64,000 nucleotides of DNA from Devosia sp. SL43 (GTDB lineage: Bacteria; Pseudomonadota; Alphaproteobacteria; Rhizobiales; Devosiaceae), in contig NZ_CP063401.1 of NCBI RefSeq assembly GCF_021729885.1, forward strand, positions 1,736,001 to 1,800,000. The letters run 5' to 3'. Shown here in pieces: positions 45,542 through 54,317 of the stretch. Within the stretch, counting starts at the first letter, position 1. Every line of letters begins with the position of its first letter. Under the pieces are notes generated by a model. The model had not been told where the DNA came from, searched no databases, and was given only the letters and a program-made list of their open reading frames with translations. The translations under genes and the position numbers were made by a program.

Positions 45542-46426
45542 TTAGCCCAGCCGTTCTGAGGCATAGCTGCCGGGGCTCGGTGGGAAGACGATCGTACGGC
45601 TGCCATTGAGCAGCACACGACGGTGGATGTGGGCGTGCACGGCCCTGGCCAATACCTGGCTCTCGACGTCGCGACCGAGGGCGATGTAGTCGGCCGGACT
45701 CTGGGCGTGGGTAACACGGACAATGTCCTGCTCGATGATCGGACCTTCGTCGAGATCCTCGGTCACATAGTGCGCAGTGGCGCCGATCAGCTTTACACCA
45801 CGCTCATAGGCCTGCTTGTAGGGGTTGGCGCCCTTGAAGCTGGGCAGGAACGAGTGGTGGATATTGATGATCCGCCCCGACATCTTGCGACACACCGCTT
45901 CGGACAGCACCTGCATGTAACGCGCCAGAATGATCAGTTCGGTGCCCGATTGCTCGACGACGCTCATCAACCGAGCCTCCGCCTCTGCCTTGTTGGCTTT
46001 GGTGACGGGGATGTGGTGGAACGGAATATCGTTGTTGACCACCACTTTCTGATAGTCGAAATGGTTGGACACCACCCCCACGATATCGATCGGCAGGCCG
46101 CCGATCTGCCAGCGATAAAGCAGGTCATTGAGGCAATGACCGAAGCGCGACACCATGAGCAGCACTTTCATCTTGTGCGCGGCGTCATTGATGGTGGCGG
46201 TCATGCCGAAGGATTTGGCGACCGGCTCAAATCCTTCAGTCAGCGCCACCCCGTCGTGGCCTTCCTCGCTGACGAAGGTCACGCGCATGAAGAAGCGCCC
46301 CGTCTCCTGATCGTCCATCTGGGCGCTGTCAGTGATGTTGCAGCCCATGCCGGACAGATATCCGGCGATCGCGGCGACGATGCCGCGGCGCGACGCGCAG
46401 CTGACGGTTAGGACGTAGGCAGTCAT
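45542..46426 (-). CDS. purU: Formyltetrahydrofolate deformylase
   Basis: This 294-residue enzyme has an N-terminal ACT domain (residues 1-80, including GCNITDSAQMDDQETGRFF). The C-terminal formyltransferase fold carries NIHHSFLPSFKGANPY, with the catalytic His, and GATAHYVTEDLDEGPIIEQD. It hydrolyses 10-formyl-tetrahydrofolate to formate and tetrahydrofolate. Its place directly after gmaS suggests that it disposes of the C1 units released from N-methylglutamate by regenerating free tetrahydrofolate and yielding formate. Confidence 0.92.
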   Translation of the reverse strand: MTAYVLTVSCASRRGIVAAIAGYLSGMGCNITDSAQMDDQETGRFFMRVTFVSEEGHDGVALTEGFEPVAKSFGMTATINDAAHKMKVLLMVSRFGHCLNDLLYRWQIGGLPIDIVGVVSNHFDYQKVVVNNDIPFHHIPVTKANKAEAEARLMSVVEQSGTELIILARYMQVLSEAVCRKMSGRIINIHHSFLPSFKGANPYKQAYERGVKLIGATAHYVTEDLDEGPIIEQDIVRVTHAQSPADYIALGRDVESQVLARAVHAHIHRRVLLNGSRTIVFPPSPGSYASERLG

Positions 46427-46460
46427 CGATGAACCTTTTGGCTGCGGGACTTGGGCGAGC

Positions 46461-47768
46461 TCAGATATCGAGCGTGCTTTCGCGTTCCCATGCGGTGAAG
46501 TGGGACGCATAGGCATTCCATTCGCCATGCTTGAGCTTGAGATAGGCGGCAGAAAATTCCGGGCCCATTGCCTGCTTGAGGCTGTCGTCCTTGTCATATT
46601 CGCGCAGCGCGTCCAGCAGGTTGAGCGGCAGACGTGGCGCGTCTGTCACCAGATGCCCTTCCTGATACATGTCGATATCGTAGCGCTTGCCGGGATCGGC
46701 CTTGCGCCGAACGCCGTCGAGCCCTGCGGCGATGATGATCGATTGCAGCAGATAGGGGTTCACCGCTCCGTCAGGCAGGCGCAGTTCGAACCGCCCGGGA
46801 CCTGGAACGCGCACCATGTGGGTGCGGTTGTTACCAGTCCAGGTCACCGAATTGGGTGCCCAGGTTGCACCCGAAATCGTGCGGGGGGCGTTGATGCGCT
46901 TATAGGAATTGACCGTCGGATTGGTGATGGCGGCCAGCGCGGAGGCATGGGTCATGATGCCGCCCAGAAAGTTCCGCCCCTTGGCGGAGAGCCCCAGTTC
47001 CATGGACTTGTCGGCAAAGACGTTGGTCGTGCCGGCCTCGTCCCATACCGAGACATGGCAGTGGCAGCCATTGCCGGTCTGCCCCTCGAAGGGCTTGGGC
47101 ATGAAGGTAGCGCGGAAGCCGTGCTTTTCGGCGACCGACTTGATCATGAACTTGAAGAATGAATGCCGGTCGGCCGTTTTGAGGGCATCATCGAAGGCCC
47201 AGTTCATCTCGAACTGACCATTGGCGTCTTCATGGTCGTTCTGATACGGGCCCCAGCCCAGCTCAAGCATGTAGTCGCAGACTTCGGTGATGACGTCGTA
47301 GCGACGCATGACGGCCTGCTGATCGTAGCAGGGCTTGGCGGCCGTATCATACTGGTCCGAAATCTGCTGGCCATCGGCACCGATAATGAAGAACTCGGCC
47401 TCGACGCCGGTCTTGACGTGCATGCCTTCTGCAGCCGCCTCAGCGACCAGGCGCTTGAGCGTATTGCGCGGCGCCTGGGCGACCGATCGTTCTTCCATCA
47501 CGCAATCGGCGGCAACCCAGGCGACTTCGGGTTTCCAGGGCAACTGGATCACCGAGGACGGATCCGGTACGGCGAAGAGATCTGGATGGGCAGGGGTGAG
47601 GTCAAGCCAGGTTGCGAATCCAGCAAAGCCGGCGCCGTCCCGCTCCATGTCGGCAATGGCCTGGCTCGGCACCAGCTTGGCGCGCTGGCCACCAAACAGG
47701 TCGGTGTAGCTGATCAGGAAATACTTGACGCCACGCTGCTGGGCGAAGTCCGCAAGTTCGCTGCTCAT
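46461..47768 (-). CDS. gmaS: Gamma-glutamylmethylamide synthetase (GlnT-type glutamine synthetase family)
   Basis: This 435-residue glutamine-synthetase-family enzyme has NDHEDANGQFEMNW, QTGNGCHCHVSVWD and NSYKRINAPRTISGATWAPN, and PGPGRFELRLPDGAVNPYL in the C-terminal catalytic barrel. It ligates methylamine to glutamate with ATP to give gamma-glutamylmethylamide. GlnT-type enzymes are close relatives, so the name rests on context: it lies between purU and the complete mgsABC/mgdABCD set. AAAGGA precedes ATG 47768. Confidence 0.85.
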   Translation of the reverse strand: MSSELADFAQQRGVKYFLISYTDLFGGQRAKLVPSQAIADMERDGAGFAGFATWLDLTPAHPDLFAVPDPSSVIQLPWKPEVAWVAADCVMEERSVAQAPRNTLKRLVAEAAAEGMHVKTGVEAEFFIIGADGQQISDQYDTAAKPCYDQQAVMRRYDVITEVCDYMLELGWGPYQNDHEDANGQFEMNWAFDDALKTADRHSFFKFMIKSVAEKHGFRATFMPKPFEGQTGNGCHCHVSVWDEAGTTNVFADKSMELGLSAKGRNFLGGIMTHASALAAITNPTVNSYKRINAPRTISGATWAPNSVTWTGNNRTHMVRVPGPGRFELRLPDGAVNPYLLQSIIIAAGLDGVRRKADPGKRYDIDMYQEGHLVTDAPRLPLNLLDALREYDKDDSLKQAMGPEFSAAYLKLKHGEWNAYASHFTAWERESTLDI

Positions 47769-47816
47769 AGGAAGTCCTTTCAAGGCATCGGCTCAGGCAG
47801 TGAAGGGTTAGGGGCG

Positions 47817-49145
47817 TCAGAATCCGGACCGGCCGGGAATCCAGTCGGTGCCCGCGAGCGGAACGCCGGCCATGGCCGCTGCTTCCAATGTCAGCGCACA
47901 CAGGTCCTCGGGTTCGAGATTGTGCACATGGTTTTTCCCGCAGGCACGCGCGATGGTCTGGGTTTCCAGGGTCATGACCTTGAGGTAGTTGGCGAGGCGA
48001 CGGCCTGCGGCCACCGGGTCCAGCCGCTGGCTAAGCTCTGGGTTCTGCGTGGTGATACCCGCCGGGTCCTTGCCCTCATGCCAGTCGTCGTAGGCGCCCG
48101 CCGTCGTGCCCAAAGCCTGATACTCGGCCTCCCAGCGCGGATCGTTGTCCCCGATGGCCACCAGCGCCGCCGTACCAATCGAAACGGCGTCGGCACCCAG
48201 TGCCAGCGCCTTGGCGACATCGGCGCCGTTGCGGATGCCACCTGAAACCACCAGTTGCACCTTGCGGTGCATGCCCAGGTCCTGCAGCGCCTGCACGGCT
48301 GGTCGGATGCAGGCCAGGATCGGCTGGCCGACATTTTCGATGAACACTTCCTGCGTGGCGGCGGTGCCGCCTTGCATGCCGTCAAGCACGACAACGTCGG
48401 CACCGGCCTTCACCGCAAGCGCAGTGTCATAATAGGGCCGCGCGCCACCGATCTTGACGTAGATCGGCTTTTCCCAATCGGTGATTTCGCGGAGCTCCAT
48501 GATCTTGATTTCAAGATCATCCGGTCCGGTCCAGTCAGGATGGCGGCAGGCCGAACGTTGGTCAATGCCCTTGGGCAGCGTGCGCATTTCGGCGACGCGA
48601 TCGGAGATTTTCTGGCCGAGCAGCATGCCGCCACCGCCGGGCTTGGCCCCTTGACCCACCACCACTTCAATAGCGTCGGCGCGGCGGAGATCGCGCGGGT
48701 TCATGCCATAGCGCGAGGGCAGATACTGATAGACCAGGACTTGCGAATGGCCCCGCTCTTCCTCGGTCATGCCGCCATCGCCCGTGGTGGTGGAGGTACC
48801 CGCCAGGCTGGCGCCTCGCCCCAGGGCCTCCTTGGCCTGGCCCGAAAGCGAGCCGAAGCTCATGCCGGCAATGGTAATGGGGATCTTGAGTTCGATCGGC
48901 TTTTTGGCAAAGCGGGCGCCGAGCACGACACTCGTGTCGCATCGCTCGCGATAGCCCTCGAGCGGGTAGCGCGAGATCGAAGCGCCCAGGAACAGCAGAT
49001 CGTCGAAATGGGGCACCTTGCGCTTGGCGCCACCGCCACGGATGTCGTAGATGCCGGTCGCCGCGGCCCGGCGAATTTCAGAAAGGGTATAGGCATCGAA
49101 GGTGGCCGATTGGCGCGGAACGGTAGGCGGATTTTGATAGCTCAT
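47817..49145 (-). CDS. mgsC: N-methylglutamate synthase subunit C (GltB synthase-domain/GlxD-like)
   Basis: This 442-residue protein corresponds to the FMN-binding synthase barrel of glutamate synthase. It has ITIAGMSFGSLSGQAKEAL, TSTTTGDGGMTEEERGHS, QGAKPGGGGMLLGQKIS and VVLDGMQGGTAATQEVF. The Cys-rich 3Fe-4S segment usual in GltB is not evident. With MgsA and MgsB it converts gamma-glutamylmethylamide and 2-oxoglutarate to N-methylglutamate and glutamate. It follows mgsB after 7 bases. Confidence 0.88.
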   Translation of the reverse strand: MSYQNPPTVPRQSATFDAYTLSEIRRAAATGIYDIRGGGAKRKVPHFDDLLFLGASISRYPLEGYRERCDTSVVLGARFAKKPIELKIPITIAGMSFGSLSGQAKEALGRGASLAGTSTTTGDGGMTEEERGHSQVLVYQYLPSRYGMNPRDLRRADAIEVVVGQGAKPGGGGMLLGQKISDRVAEMRTLPKGIDQRSACRHPDWTGPDDLEIKIMELREITDWEKPIYVKIGGARPYYDTALAVKAGADVVVLDGMQGGTAATQEVFIENVGQPILACIRPAVQALQDLGMHRKVQLVVSGGIRNGADVAKALALGADAVSIGTAALVAIGDNDPRWEAEYQALGTTAGAYDDWHEGKDPAGITTQNPELSQRLDPVAAGRRLANYLKVMTLETQTIARACGKNHVHNLEPEDLCALTLEAAAMAGVPLAGTDWIPGRSGF

Positions 49146-49152
49146 CTTGGCC

Positions 49153-49839
49153 TCAATACGCGTCGGCGTTGTCGATGTTGAAATTGTAGAGCGTGCGGGC
49201 GGAGCCGTAGCGAGTGAACTCGGAAGGCTCGACATCATCGATGCCGGCGCGTTCGAGCAGGTCCGCCAGAATTGCCAGATGCTCGTCGCGCATCGGCTTC
49301 TCGACGCAGTCGGCACCCAGACTCTTGACGCTGCCGCGAACAAACAGGCGCGCTTCATAGAGGGAGTCGCCAAGCGCCTCACCGGCATCGCCCAACACGA
49401 CAAGATTGCCCGACTGGCCCATGAAGGCCGACATGTGGCCCACGCTGCCGCGCACGACGATGTCGATGCCCTTCATCGAAATGCCGCACCGCGAAGCGGC
49501 ATTTCCGTCGATGATCAGCAGTCCACCGCGCCCGGTCGCACCGGCATACTGGCTGGCATCGCCCTTGATGTGCACAATTCCTGACATCATGTTTTCGGCG
49601 ACGCCGGGGCCGGCAGAGCCATGCACCGTCACCGTGCCCTGGCTGTTCATGCCGCCGCAGTAATAGCCGACGCTGCCATGCACATCGACATGCAGCGGGG
49701 CATCGATGCCCACGGCGACCGAATGGGCGCCGCGCGGGTTGAGAACCTCCCAGGCGGTGTCGTTGCTGCCCGATTGCGTGGCGTGCAGTTGCGCATTGAG
49801 TTCGCGCAAGGTGGCGGTCGCCAGATCGAAAGTGGCCAT
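49153..49839 (-). CDS. mgsB: N-methylglutamate synthase subunit B (GltB C-terminal/GlxC-like)
   Basis: This 228-residue protein is made of the GXGXG-type beta-helix repeats seen at the GltB C-terminus (GTVTVHGSAGPGVAENMMSG, GRGGLLIIDGNAASRCG, GNLVVLGDAGEALGDSLYE). It lies 3 bases after mgsA and 7 before mgsC. It likely has a structural role, linking the amidotransferase and synthase subunits. Confidence 0.88.
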   Translation of the reverse strand: MATFDLATATLRELNAQLHATQSGSNDTAWEVLNPRGAHSVAVGIDAPLHVDVHGSVGYYCGGMNSQGTVTVHGSAGPGVAENMMSGIVHIKGDASQYAGATGRGGLLIIDGNAASRCGISMKGIDIVVRGSVGHMSAFMGQSGNLVVLGDAGEALGDSLYEARLFVRGSVKSLGADCVEKPMRDEHLAILADLLERAGIDDVEPSEFTRYGSARTLYNFNIDNADAY

Positions 49840-49842
49840 GAC

Positions 49843-50739
49843 CTAATGCTCCCAGAAATAGACGGTGGCCGGCTCCGGCTCCCAGACGCGGGCGCTCTCG
49901 ATGCCCGGCAGGTTGACCAGTGCGCGATATTCGGAGCCGAACGCCACATAACGATCGGTTTCGGCCATGATGGCCGGTTTGCAGGCGATGGGGTCGCGGA
50001 CGACGCCAAAGCCTGAGCCCGTACCCACGACAAAAGTGAAGAAGCCGTCGAGATCGCTGAGACCGCTCTCCAGCGCCTCACCCAGATTCATGCCGTGCGC
50101 GATCTTGTTGGAGATGTAGGCGGCGGCAACTTCACTGTCGTTTTCGGTTTCAAAGCGAACACCGTCGCGCTTGAGCTCCCGCCGCAGATTGTTGTGGTTG
50201 GAGAGCGAGCCGTTATGCACCAGGCACTCGTCCGGGCCGGTCGAGAATGGATGGGCGCCCATCGTCGTCACGGCGGACTCCGTTGCCATGCGGGTGTGGC
50301 CGATGCCGTGTGTGCCGCTCATGCTGGCAACCGAGAACCGCTTGACCACCTCGGCGGGCAGCCCCACTTCCTTGTAGATTTCGACGCTTTCACCCCGCCC
50401 CATGACGCGGATCGCGGGGCGCAGCTCAGCGAGTGCGGCACGGGCCAGTTCGAGGACCGCCAGCGGGAGGGTGATCACGGCGTGGCTGCTCTTGCGGATA
50501 ACCGCAACTGGAGCAGCAAGCGTCTCACCTAGAGCCGTTTCGAGACCGGCAAAATCAACGTCGGGATTGGCCGACTGCACGGTGATCTTGGCCTGTCCGG
50601 GCGTGGCTGAACCGTAAATGGCAATGCCGGCGCTATCGGGTCCGCGGTCGGTCATAACGATCAGCATTTCGGACAACATCGCGCCGAGCTGCGGTTCCAG
50701 CGTCTTGTCCTTCAGGAATAGCCCGACGATTCCGCACAT
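49843..50739 (-). CDS. mgsA: N-methylglutamate synthase subunit A (class II amidotransferase/GlxB-like)
   Basis: This 298-residue N-terminal-nucleophile amidotransferase starts MCGIVGLF, so Cys2 is the catalytic residue after Met removal. Glutaminase-domain segments TDRGPDSAGIAIYG, GIGHTRMATESAVT and HPFSTGPDECLVHNGSLSN are intact. It would release methylamine from gamma-glutamylmethylamide for transfer to 2-oxoglutarate within the MgsABC complex. It is the first gene of the minus-strand methylamine operon. Confidence 0.9.
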   Translation of the reverse strand: MCGIVGLFLKDKTLEPQLGAMLSEMLIVMTDRGPDSAGIAIYGSATPGQAKITVQSANPDVDFAGLETALGETLAAPVAVIRKSSHAVITLPLAVLELARAALAELRPAIRVMGRGESVEIYKEVGLPAEVVKRFSVASMSGTHGIGHTRMATESAVTTMGAHPFSTGPDECLVHNGSLSNHNNLRRELKRDGVRFETENDSEVAAAYISNKIAHGMNLGEALESGLSDLDGFFTFVVGTGSGFGVVRDPIACKPAIMAETDRYVAFGSEYRALVNLPGIESARVWEPEPATVYFWEH

Positions 50740-50800
50740 ATTTTAAGCTCCGCTCGGTTCATGCCCAATCGGTAGCACCTTCACTTCATGATTTCAACTA

Positions 50801-50821
50801 GTACGAATATTACTTTCGTAC
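50801..50821. promoter_or_regulatory. Inverted repeat upstream of mgsA
   Basis: GTACGAA (50801-50807) and TTCGTAC (50815-50821) form a perfect 7-base inverted repeat with a 7-base spacer, 62-82 bases upstream of the mgsA start. It is a candidate binding site for the XRE-cupin regulator encoded just upstream. The rest of the 50740-50971 gap shows nothing clear. Confidence 0.5.
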
Positions 50822-50971
50822 AGAGAAACATTCGGGGCGGGCGTGGCCGGTCCTGCGCTCGAAACGCAGGCAGGCGCAGCGTTGCGGGGAACTGCCCCGC
50901 GATCACACTGAGGGGATTAGCCCCACGGAACGCGGACAAGTCGGCGAGGCAGGCAGCGGTGTCGGCCGGAA

Positions 50972-51664
50972 CTAACGCTGCGGGTAGGAAATAATCGACA
51001 GGAAGCGGATGGGCAGGGTCACCAACACCTCTGGCCCATGCGGCGCATCGGCGTCGAAAAAGAAGCTGTCCCCGGGCTGCAGCGTGTACAGCGTGTCACC
51101 GTGGCGATAGTGGACCTCACCCTCGAGCATGTAGATGAATTCCATGCCCTCATGCTGGAAGGCCGGAAACACGTCAGAGTTGGCCGTAAGGGTGATCAGG
51201 TAGGGTTCTACGGTGACCCCGCTGGTATTGTCACCGAGATGGCCCAGCAGATTATATTGATGGCCCGAGCGCGTCCCGCGCCGTTCGATCTCGACCCCCT
51301 CCCCGGCCTTGACCAGCACCGCGCTGTGGCTTTCTTCAAAGCCGCGAAACAAGGCCGATACGGGCACGCCCAGGGCCCGCGACAAGGACTGCAGTGTGCG
51401 CAGCGATGGAGAGATTGTGCCGTTCTCTATCTTGGACAGCATGCCCATGGAGATGCCGGTCGCCGACGATAGATCGGCACCGGTGATGCCCAACTGGCGC
51501 CGATACGAGCGGACCTCGCGTCCGATTGCCAGCTCAAGATTGTATTCCTTTGGCTCTCGCAGCGCGTGCGGATCCTGGGTCAGCGCCGGCACTTGGCTGA
51601 TCGCCGCAGGCTGGGTGGGCATTGTGGAACCAGGCTGGGTTTGGCGCTTTGATTTCTTGTCCAT
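50972..51664 (-). CDS. XRE family regulator with cupin domain
   Basis: This protein of about 230 residues has an XRE helix-turn-helix (RRQLGITGADLSSATGIS, MGMLSKIENGTISPSLRTL) and a C-terminal cupin sensor (FPAFQHEGMEFIYMLEGEV, YTLQPGDSFFFDADAPHGP). ATG 51664 is chosen although no strong ribosome site is seen. It lies upstream of, and in the same direction as, the mgsABC-gmaS-purU operon, so it is a likely regulator of methylamine use. XRE-cupin proteins often regulate amine and polyamine pathways. Confidence 0.87.
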   Translation of the reverse strand: MDKKSKRQTQPGSTMPTQPAAISQVPALTQDPHALREPKEYNLELAIGREVRSYRRQLGITGADLSSATGISMGMLSKIENGTISPSLRTLQSLSRALGVPVSALFRGFEESHSAVLVKAGEGVEIERRGTRSGHQYNLLGHLGDNTSGVTVEPYLITLTANSDVFPAFQHEGMEFIYMLEGEVHYRHGDTLYTLQPGDSFFFDADAPHGPEVLVTLPIRFLSIISYPQR

Positions 51665-51721
51665 GCAACACAATGCGCTGCGCGCCAAAGGTTTCAACCG
51701 ATACCTTGAAGAACATTTCCG

Positions 51722-52693
51722 TTATCCAGAGGAAAGCCGCTGACGGTCAGCCCGTGGCGACTGGCCGAAATGGCGGCGATAGGCGCGGGAAAAATGCGCA
51801 GGCTCGGAAAATCCCGCCGCCAACGCGATCTCCGAGATCGAGAGCAGGCTCTGCCGGACGAGGCGCCTGGCGTGGTCGAGCCGGATGCCACGATAGACGT
51901 CGGTGTAGCTGCGCCGCAAATGGATGGCGAATAACCGGTCCAGATGACGCGGCGTGATGCTGACAAGTCGTGCCATGGCGGCACGCGGCAACGGCGCTTC
52001 GATCCGGCTTTCCATGGCTTCGAGCGCCGCCAGAAGTGTGGGATGATGTGCGCCATAGCGTTCGGCCAGACTGGTGCGCTGCGGCGCTTCGGACGGATCG
52101 ATATGGGTATGCAGGAACCAGTCGCTGACGCGGTGAGCGAAGTCAGCACCCTGACGCTCGGCGATAAGCGCGTGCATCAGATCGAGCGGAGCCACGCCGC
52201 CGCCGCAGGTGATGCGGTCACCATCGATGACGAAGCGGCTACGCTCGGGGACCAGATCGGGAAATGTCTCGACCAGCATTGGCGCATGTTCCCAGTGGAT
52301 GGTGAAACGGCGCCGCTGCAGCAGGCCTGCGGCCGCCAACACATACGGGCCACCCGAAATGCCGCCCAGGCGGACCCCGTCAAGGGCCATGCGGCGAAGG
52401 GTTGCGATGACCTCTGGATCCAGCCAGGCGGCCGGATTGCCGCCGGCACAGACAAACACTGTATGCAGCCCCCTGCCGTTCCGCGGGAGGGGCTCGGCGG
52501 CGATGGGCAGATCGGCCGACGCGCTGACCGCCCTCCCACCGGGCGCAAAGATGCGCACCCGATAGAGTTCTGCACCTGCCAGCAGGTTTGCCGCGCGCAG
52601 GGGTTCGATTGCCGAGGCGAATGACATAAGCGCAAAGTCCGGCAGCAGGATGAAACCGATTTCCTGGGCAACGGCGGGATCATGATCGGACAT
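51722..52693 (-). CDS. glxA: AraC family regulator with GlxA/DJ-1-like domain
   Basis: This protein of about 323 residues has an N-terminal DJ-1/PfpI-like domain (EIGFILLPDFALMSFASAIE, GISGGPYVLAAAGLL). The C-terminal AraC double helix-turn-helix reads VSITPRHLDRLFAIHLRRS and LSISEIALAAGFSEPAHFSR. ATG 52693 is chosen over the longer frame. It is divergent from mgdABCD across an 89-base gap. GlxA-type regulators precede glxBCD in rhizobia and control glycine betaine/sarcosine genes elsewhere. Confidence 0.88.
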   Translation of the reverse strand: MSDHDPAVAQEIGFILLPDFALMSFASAIEPLRAANLLAGAELYRVRIFAPGGRAVSASADLPIAAEPLPRNGRGLHTVFVCAGGNPAAWLDPEVIATLRRMALDGVRLGGISGGPYVLAAAGLLQRRRFTIHWEHAPMLVETFPDLVPERSRFVIDGDRITCGGGVAPLDLMHALIAERQGADFAHRVSDWFLHTHIDPSEAPQRTSLAERYGAHHPTLLAALEAMESRIEAPLPRAAMARLVSITPRHLDRLFAIHLRRSYTDVYRGIRLDHARRLVRQSLLSISEIALAAGFSEPAHFSRAYRRHFGQSPRADRQRLSSG

Positions 52694-52782
52694 GTCCGTT
52701 CTGTACCAAAATGTGTCTGTGCAAGACAAGTCTGCTGCGCGATTTGGCGCATTGTCGGGGCAGTTGGAGCCAGACCCTCGCC

Positions 52783-54033
52783 ATGCGCTACTCTGCCCTA
52801 TCGCTGTTCCTGAAGGGCCTGGGGGGCAACAAGGGTTGGGCGCCGGCCTGGCGCAGCCCCGACCCCAAGCCGCATTACGATGTCATCATTGTCGGCGGCG
52901 GCGGGCATGGATTGGCGACGGCCTATTATTTGGCAACCGAATTTGGCATCACCAACGTCGCGGTGCTGGAGAAGGGCTGGCTCGGTTCGGGCAATATCGG
53001 GCGAAACACCACGATCATCCGCTCCAACTATCTGCTGGAAGGCAACGAGCCCTTCTACGAATTTTCCATGAAGCTGTGGGAGGGGCTGGAGCAGGCGTTC
53101 AATTTCAACGCCATGGTCTCCCAGCGCGGCGTGCTCAATCTCTATCACTCCGATGCGCAGCGCGATGCCTTTACCCGACGCGGCAATGCAATGGCCATGC
53201 ACAGCGTCGATGCGGAACTGCTCGATCGGGAAGCCGTGCGTAAGATGGTGCCGTTTCTCTCGTTCGACAATGCACGCTTCCCGATCCGTGGCGGGTTGCT
53301 GCAGCGTCGCGGCGGCACTGTGCGCCATGACGCGGTTGCCTGGGGCTATGCCCGCGGCGCCGATCAGCGCGGCATCGATATCATCCAGAACTGCGAAGTC
53401 ACCGGCATCCGCATGGATGCCGGCCAGGTGGTTGGCGTCGAAACCAGTCGCGGCTTCATCGGCACCAAGCGGCTGGCACTGGCGGCGGCCGGTAACTCGA
53501 CGGTGGTGGCGGATATGGCCGGGCTGCGCCTGCCAATCGAAAGCCATGTGTTGCAGGCTTTCGTGACCGAAGGGCTCAAGCCCTTCATCGACACTGTCGT
53601 CACCTTCGGCGCCGGACACTTCTATGTATCGCAGTCCGACAAGGGAGGGTTGGTGTTTGGCGGCGATATCGAGGGCTACAATTCCTATGCCCAGCGCGGC
53701 AACCTGTCGGGCGTGGAGCATGTCGCCGAAGCCGGCGTCGCCATGATCCCGGCGCTATCGCGCATCCGCTTGCTGCGCTCCTGGGGCGGCATCATGGACA
53801 TGAGCATGGATGGCTCGCCCATTATCGACAAGACCCCGATCGACAATCTCTACCTCAACGCCGGCTGGTGCTATGGCGGGTTCAAGGCGACGCCGGCTTC
53901 CGGCTGGTGCTTTGCCCATCTGATCGCCCGCGACCAGCCCCATCCGCTGGCCCGCGCCTTCCGGCTGGACCGCTTTGCCCGCGGCTTTGCCATCGATGAA
54001 AAGGGCGTCGGCGCCCAGCCCAACCTGCACTAG
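52783..54033 (+). CDS. mgdA: N-methylglutamate dehydrogenase subunit A (SoxB-like)
   Basis: This 416-residue flavoprotein of the sarcosine oxidase beta class has the FAD motif VIIVGGGGHGLATAY (about residue 34). His182 in GGTVRHDAVAWGYA is probably equivalent to the covalent-FMN histidine of heterotetrameric sarcosine oxidase. It oxidises N-methylglutamate (or, in relatives, sarcosine). The choice of N-methylglutamate rests on the mgsABC/gmaS genes next door. It is the first gene of the plus-strand operon. Confidence 0.88.
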   Translation: MRYSALSLFLKGLGGNKGWAPAWRSPDPKPHYDVIIVGGGGHGLATAYYLATEFGITNVAVLEKGWLGSGNIGRNTTIIRSNYLLEGNEPFYEFSMKLWEGLEQAFNFNAMVSQRGVLNLYHSDAQRDAFTRRGNAMAMHSVDAELLDREAVRKMVPFLSFDNARFPIRGGLLQRRGGTVRHDAVAWGYARGADQRGIDIIQNCEVTGIRMDAGQVVGVETSRGFIGTKRLALAAAGNSTVVADMAGLRLPIESHVLQAFVTEGLKPFIDTVVTFGAGHFYVSQSDKGGLVFGGDIEGYNSYAQRGNLSGVEHVAEAGVAMIPALSRIRLLRSWGGIMDMSMDGSPIIDKTPIDNLYLNAGWCYGGFKATPASGWCFAHLIARDQPHPLARAFRLDRFARGFAIDEKGVGAQPNLH

Positions 54034-54053
54034 GTCAATCGGAAAGCACCCTC

Positions 54054-54317
54054 ATGGCCAGCCTGTTGTCCTGCCCCCATTGCGGCACCCGTCCCAGGGA
54101 GGAATTCACCGTGCGCGGCGATGCCACGCTGATCCGTCCGGCCGCGGACGCGCCGCAAAGCGAATGGGAGGCGTATGTCTTCCTGCGCGACAATCCGCGC
54201 GGCTGGCACAAGGAGCACTGGCACCACACCGGTGGTTGCCGGCGCTGGCTGGTGGTGGAACGCCACACCGTCAGCCACGCGATCAGAAGCGTCGTGGATG
54301 CGGGGATGCGGGCATGA
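54054..54317 (+). CDS. mgdB: N-methylglutamate dehydrogenase subunit B (SoxD-like)
   Basis: This 87-residue zinc-binding delta subunit has Cys7 and Cys10 in SCPHCG and His58 and Cys62 in HWHHTGGC, fitting the Cys-Cys-His-Cys zinc site of sarcosine oxidase delta. It starts 20 bases after mgdA and overlaps mgdC by 4 bases. It probably stabilises the alpha-beta interface. Confidence 0.9.
   Translation: MASLLSCPHCGTRPREEFTVRGDATLIRPAADAPQSEWEAYVFLRDNPRGWHKEHWHHTGGCRRWLVVERHTVSHAIRSVVDAGMRA

Noticed and set aside
47163-48245. 360-residue open frame on the plus strand
   Set aside because: It is antisense to gmaS and mgsC, which are well supported.
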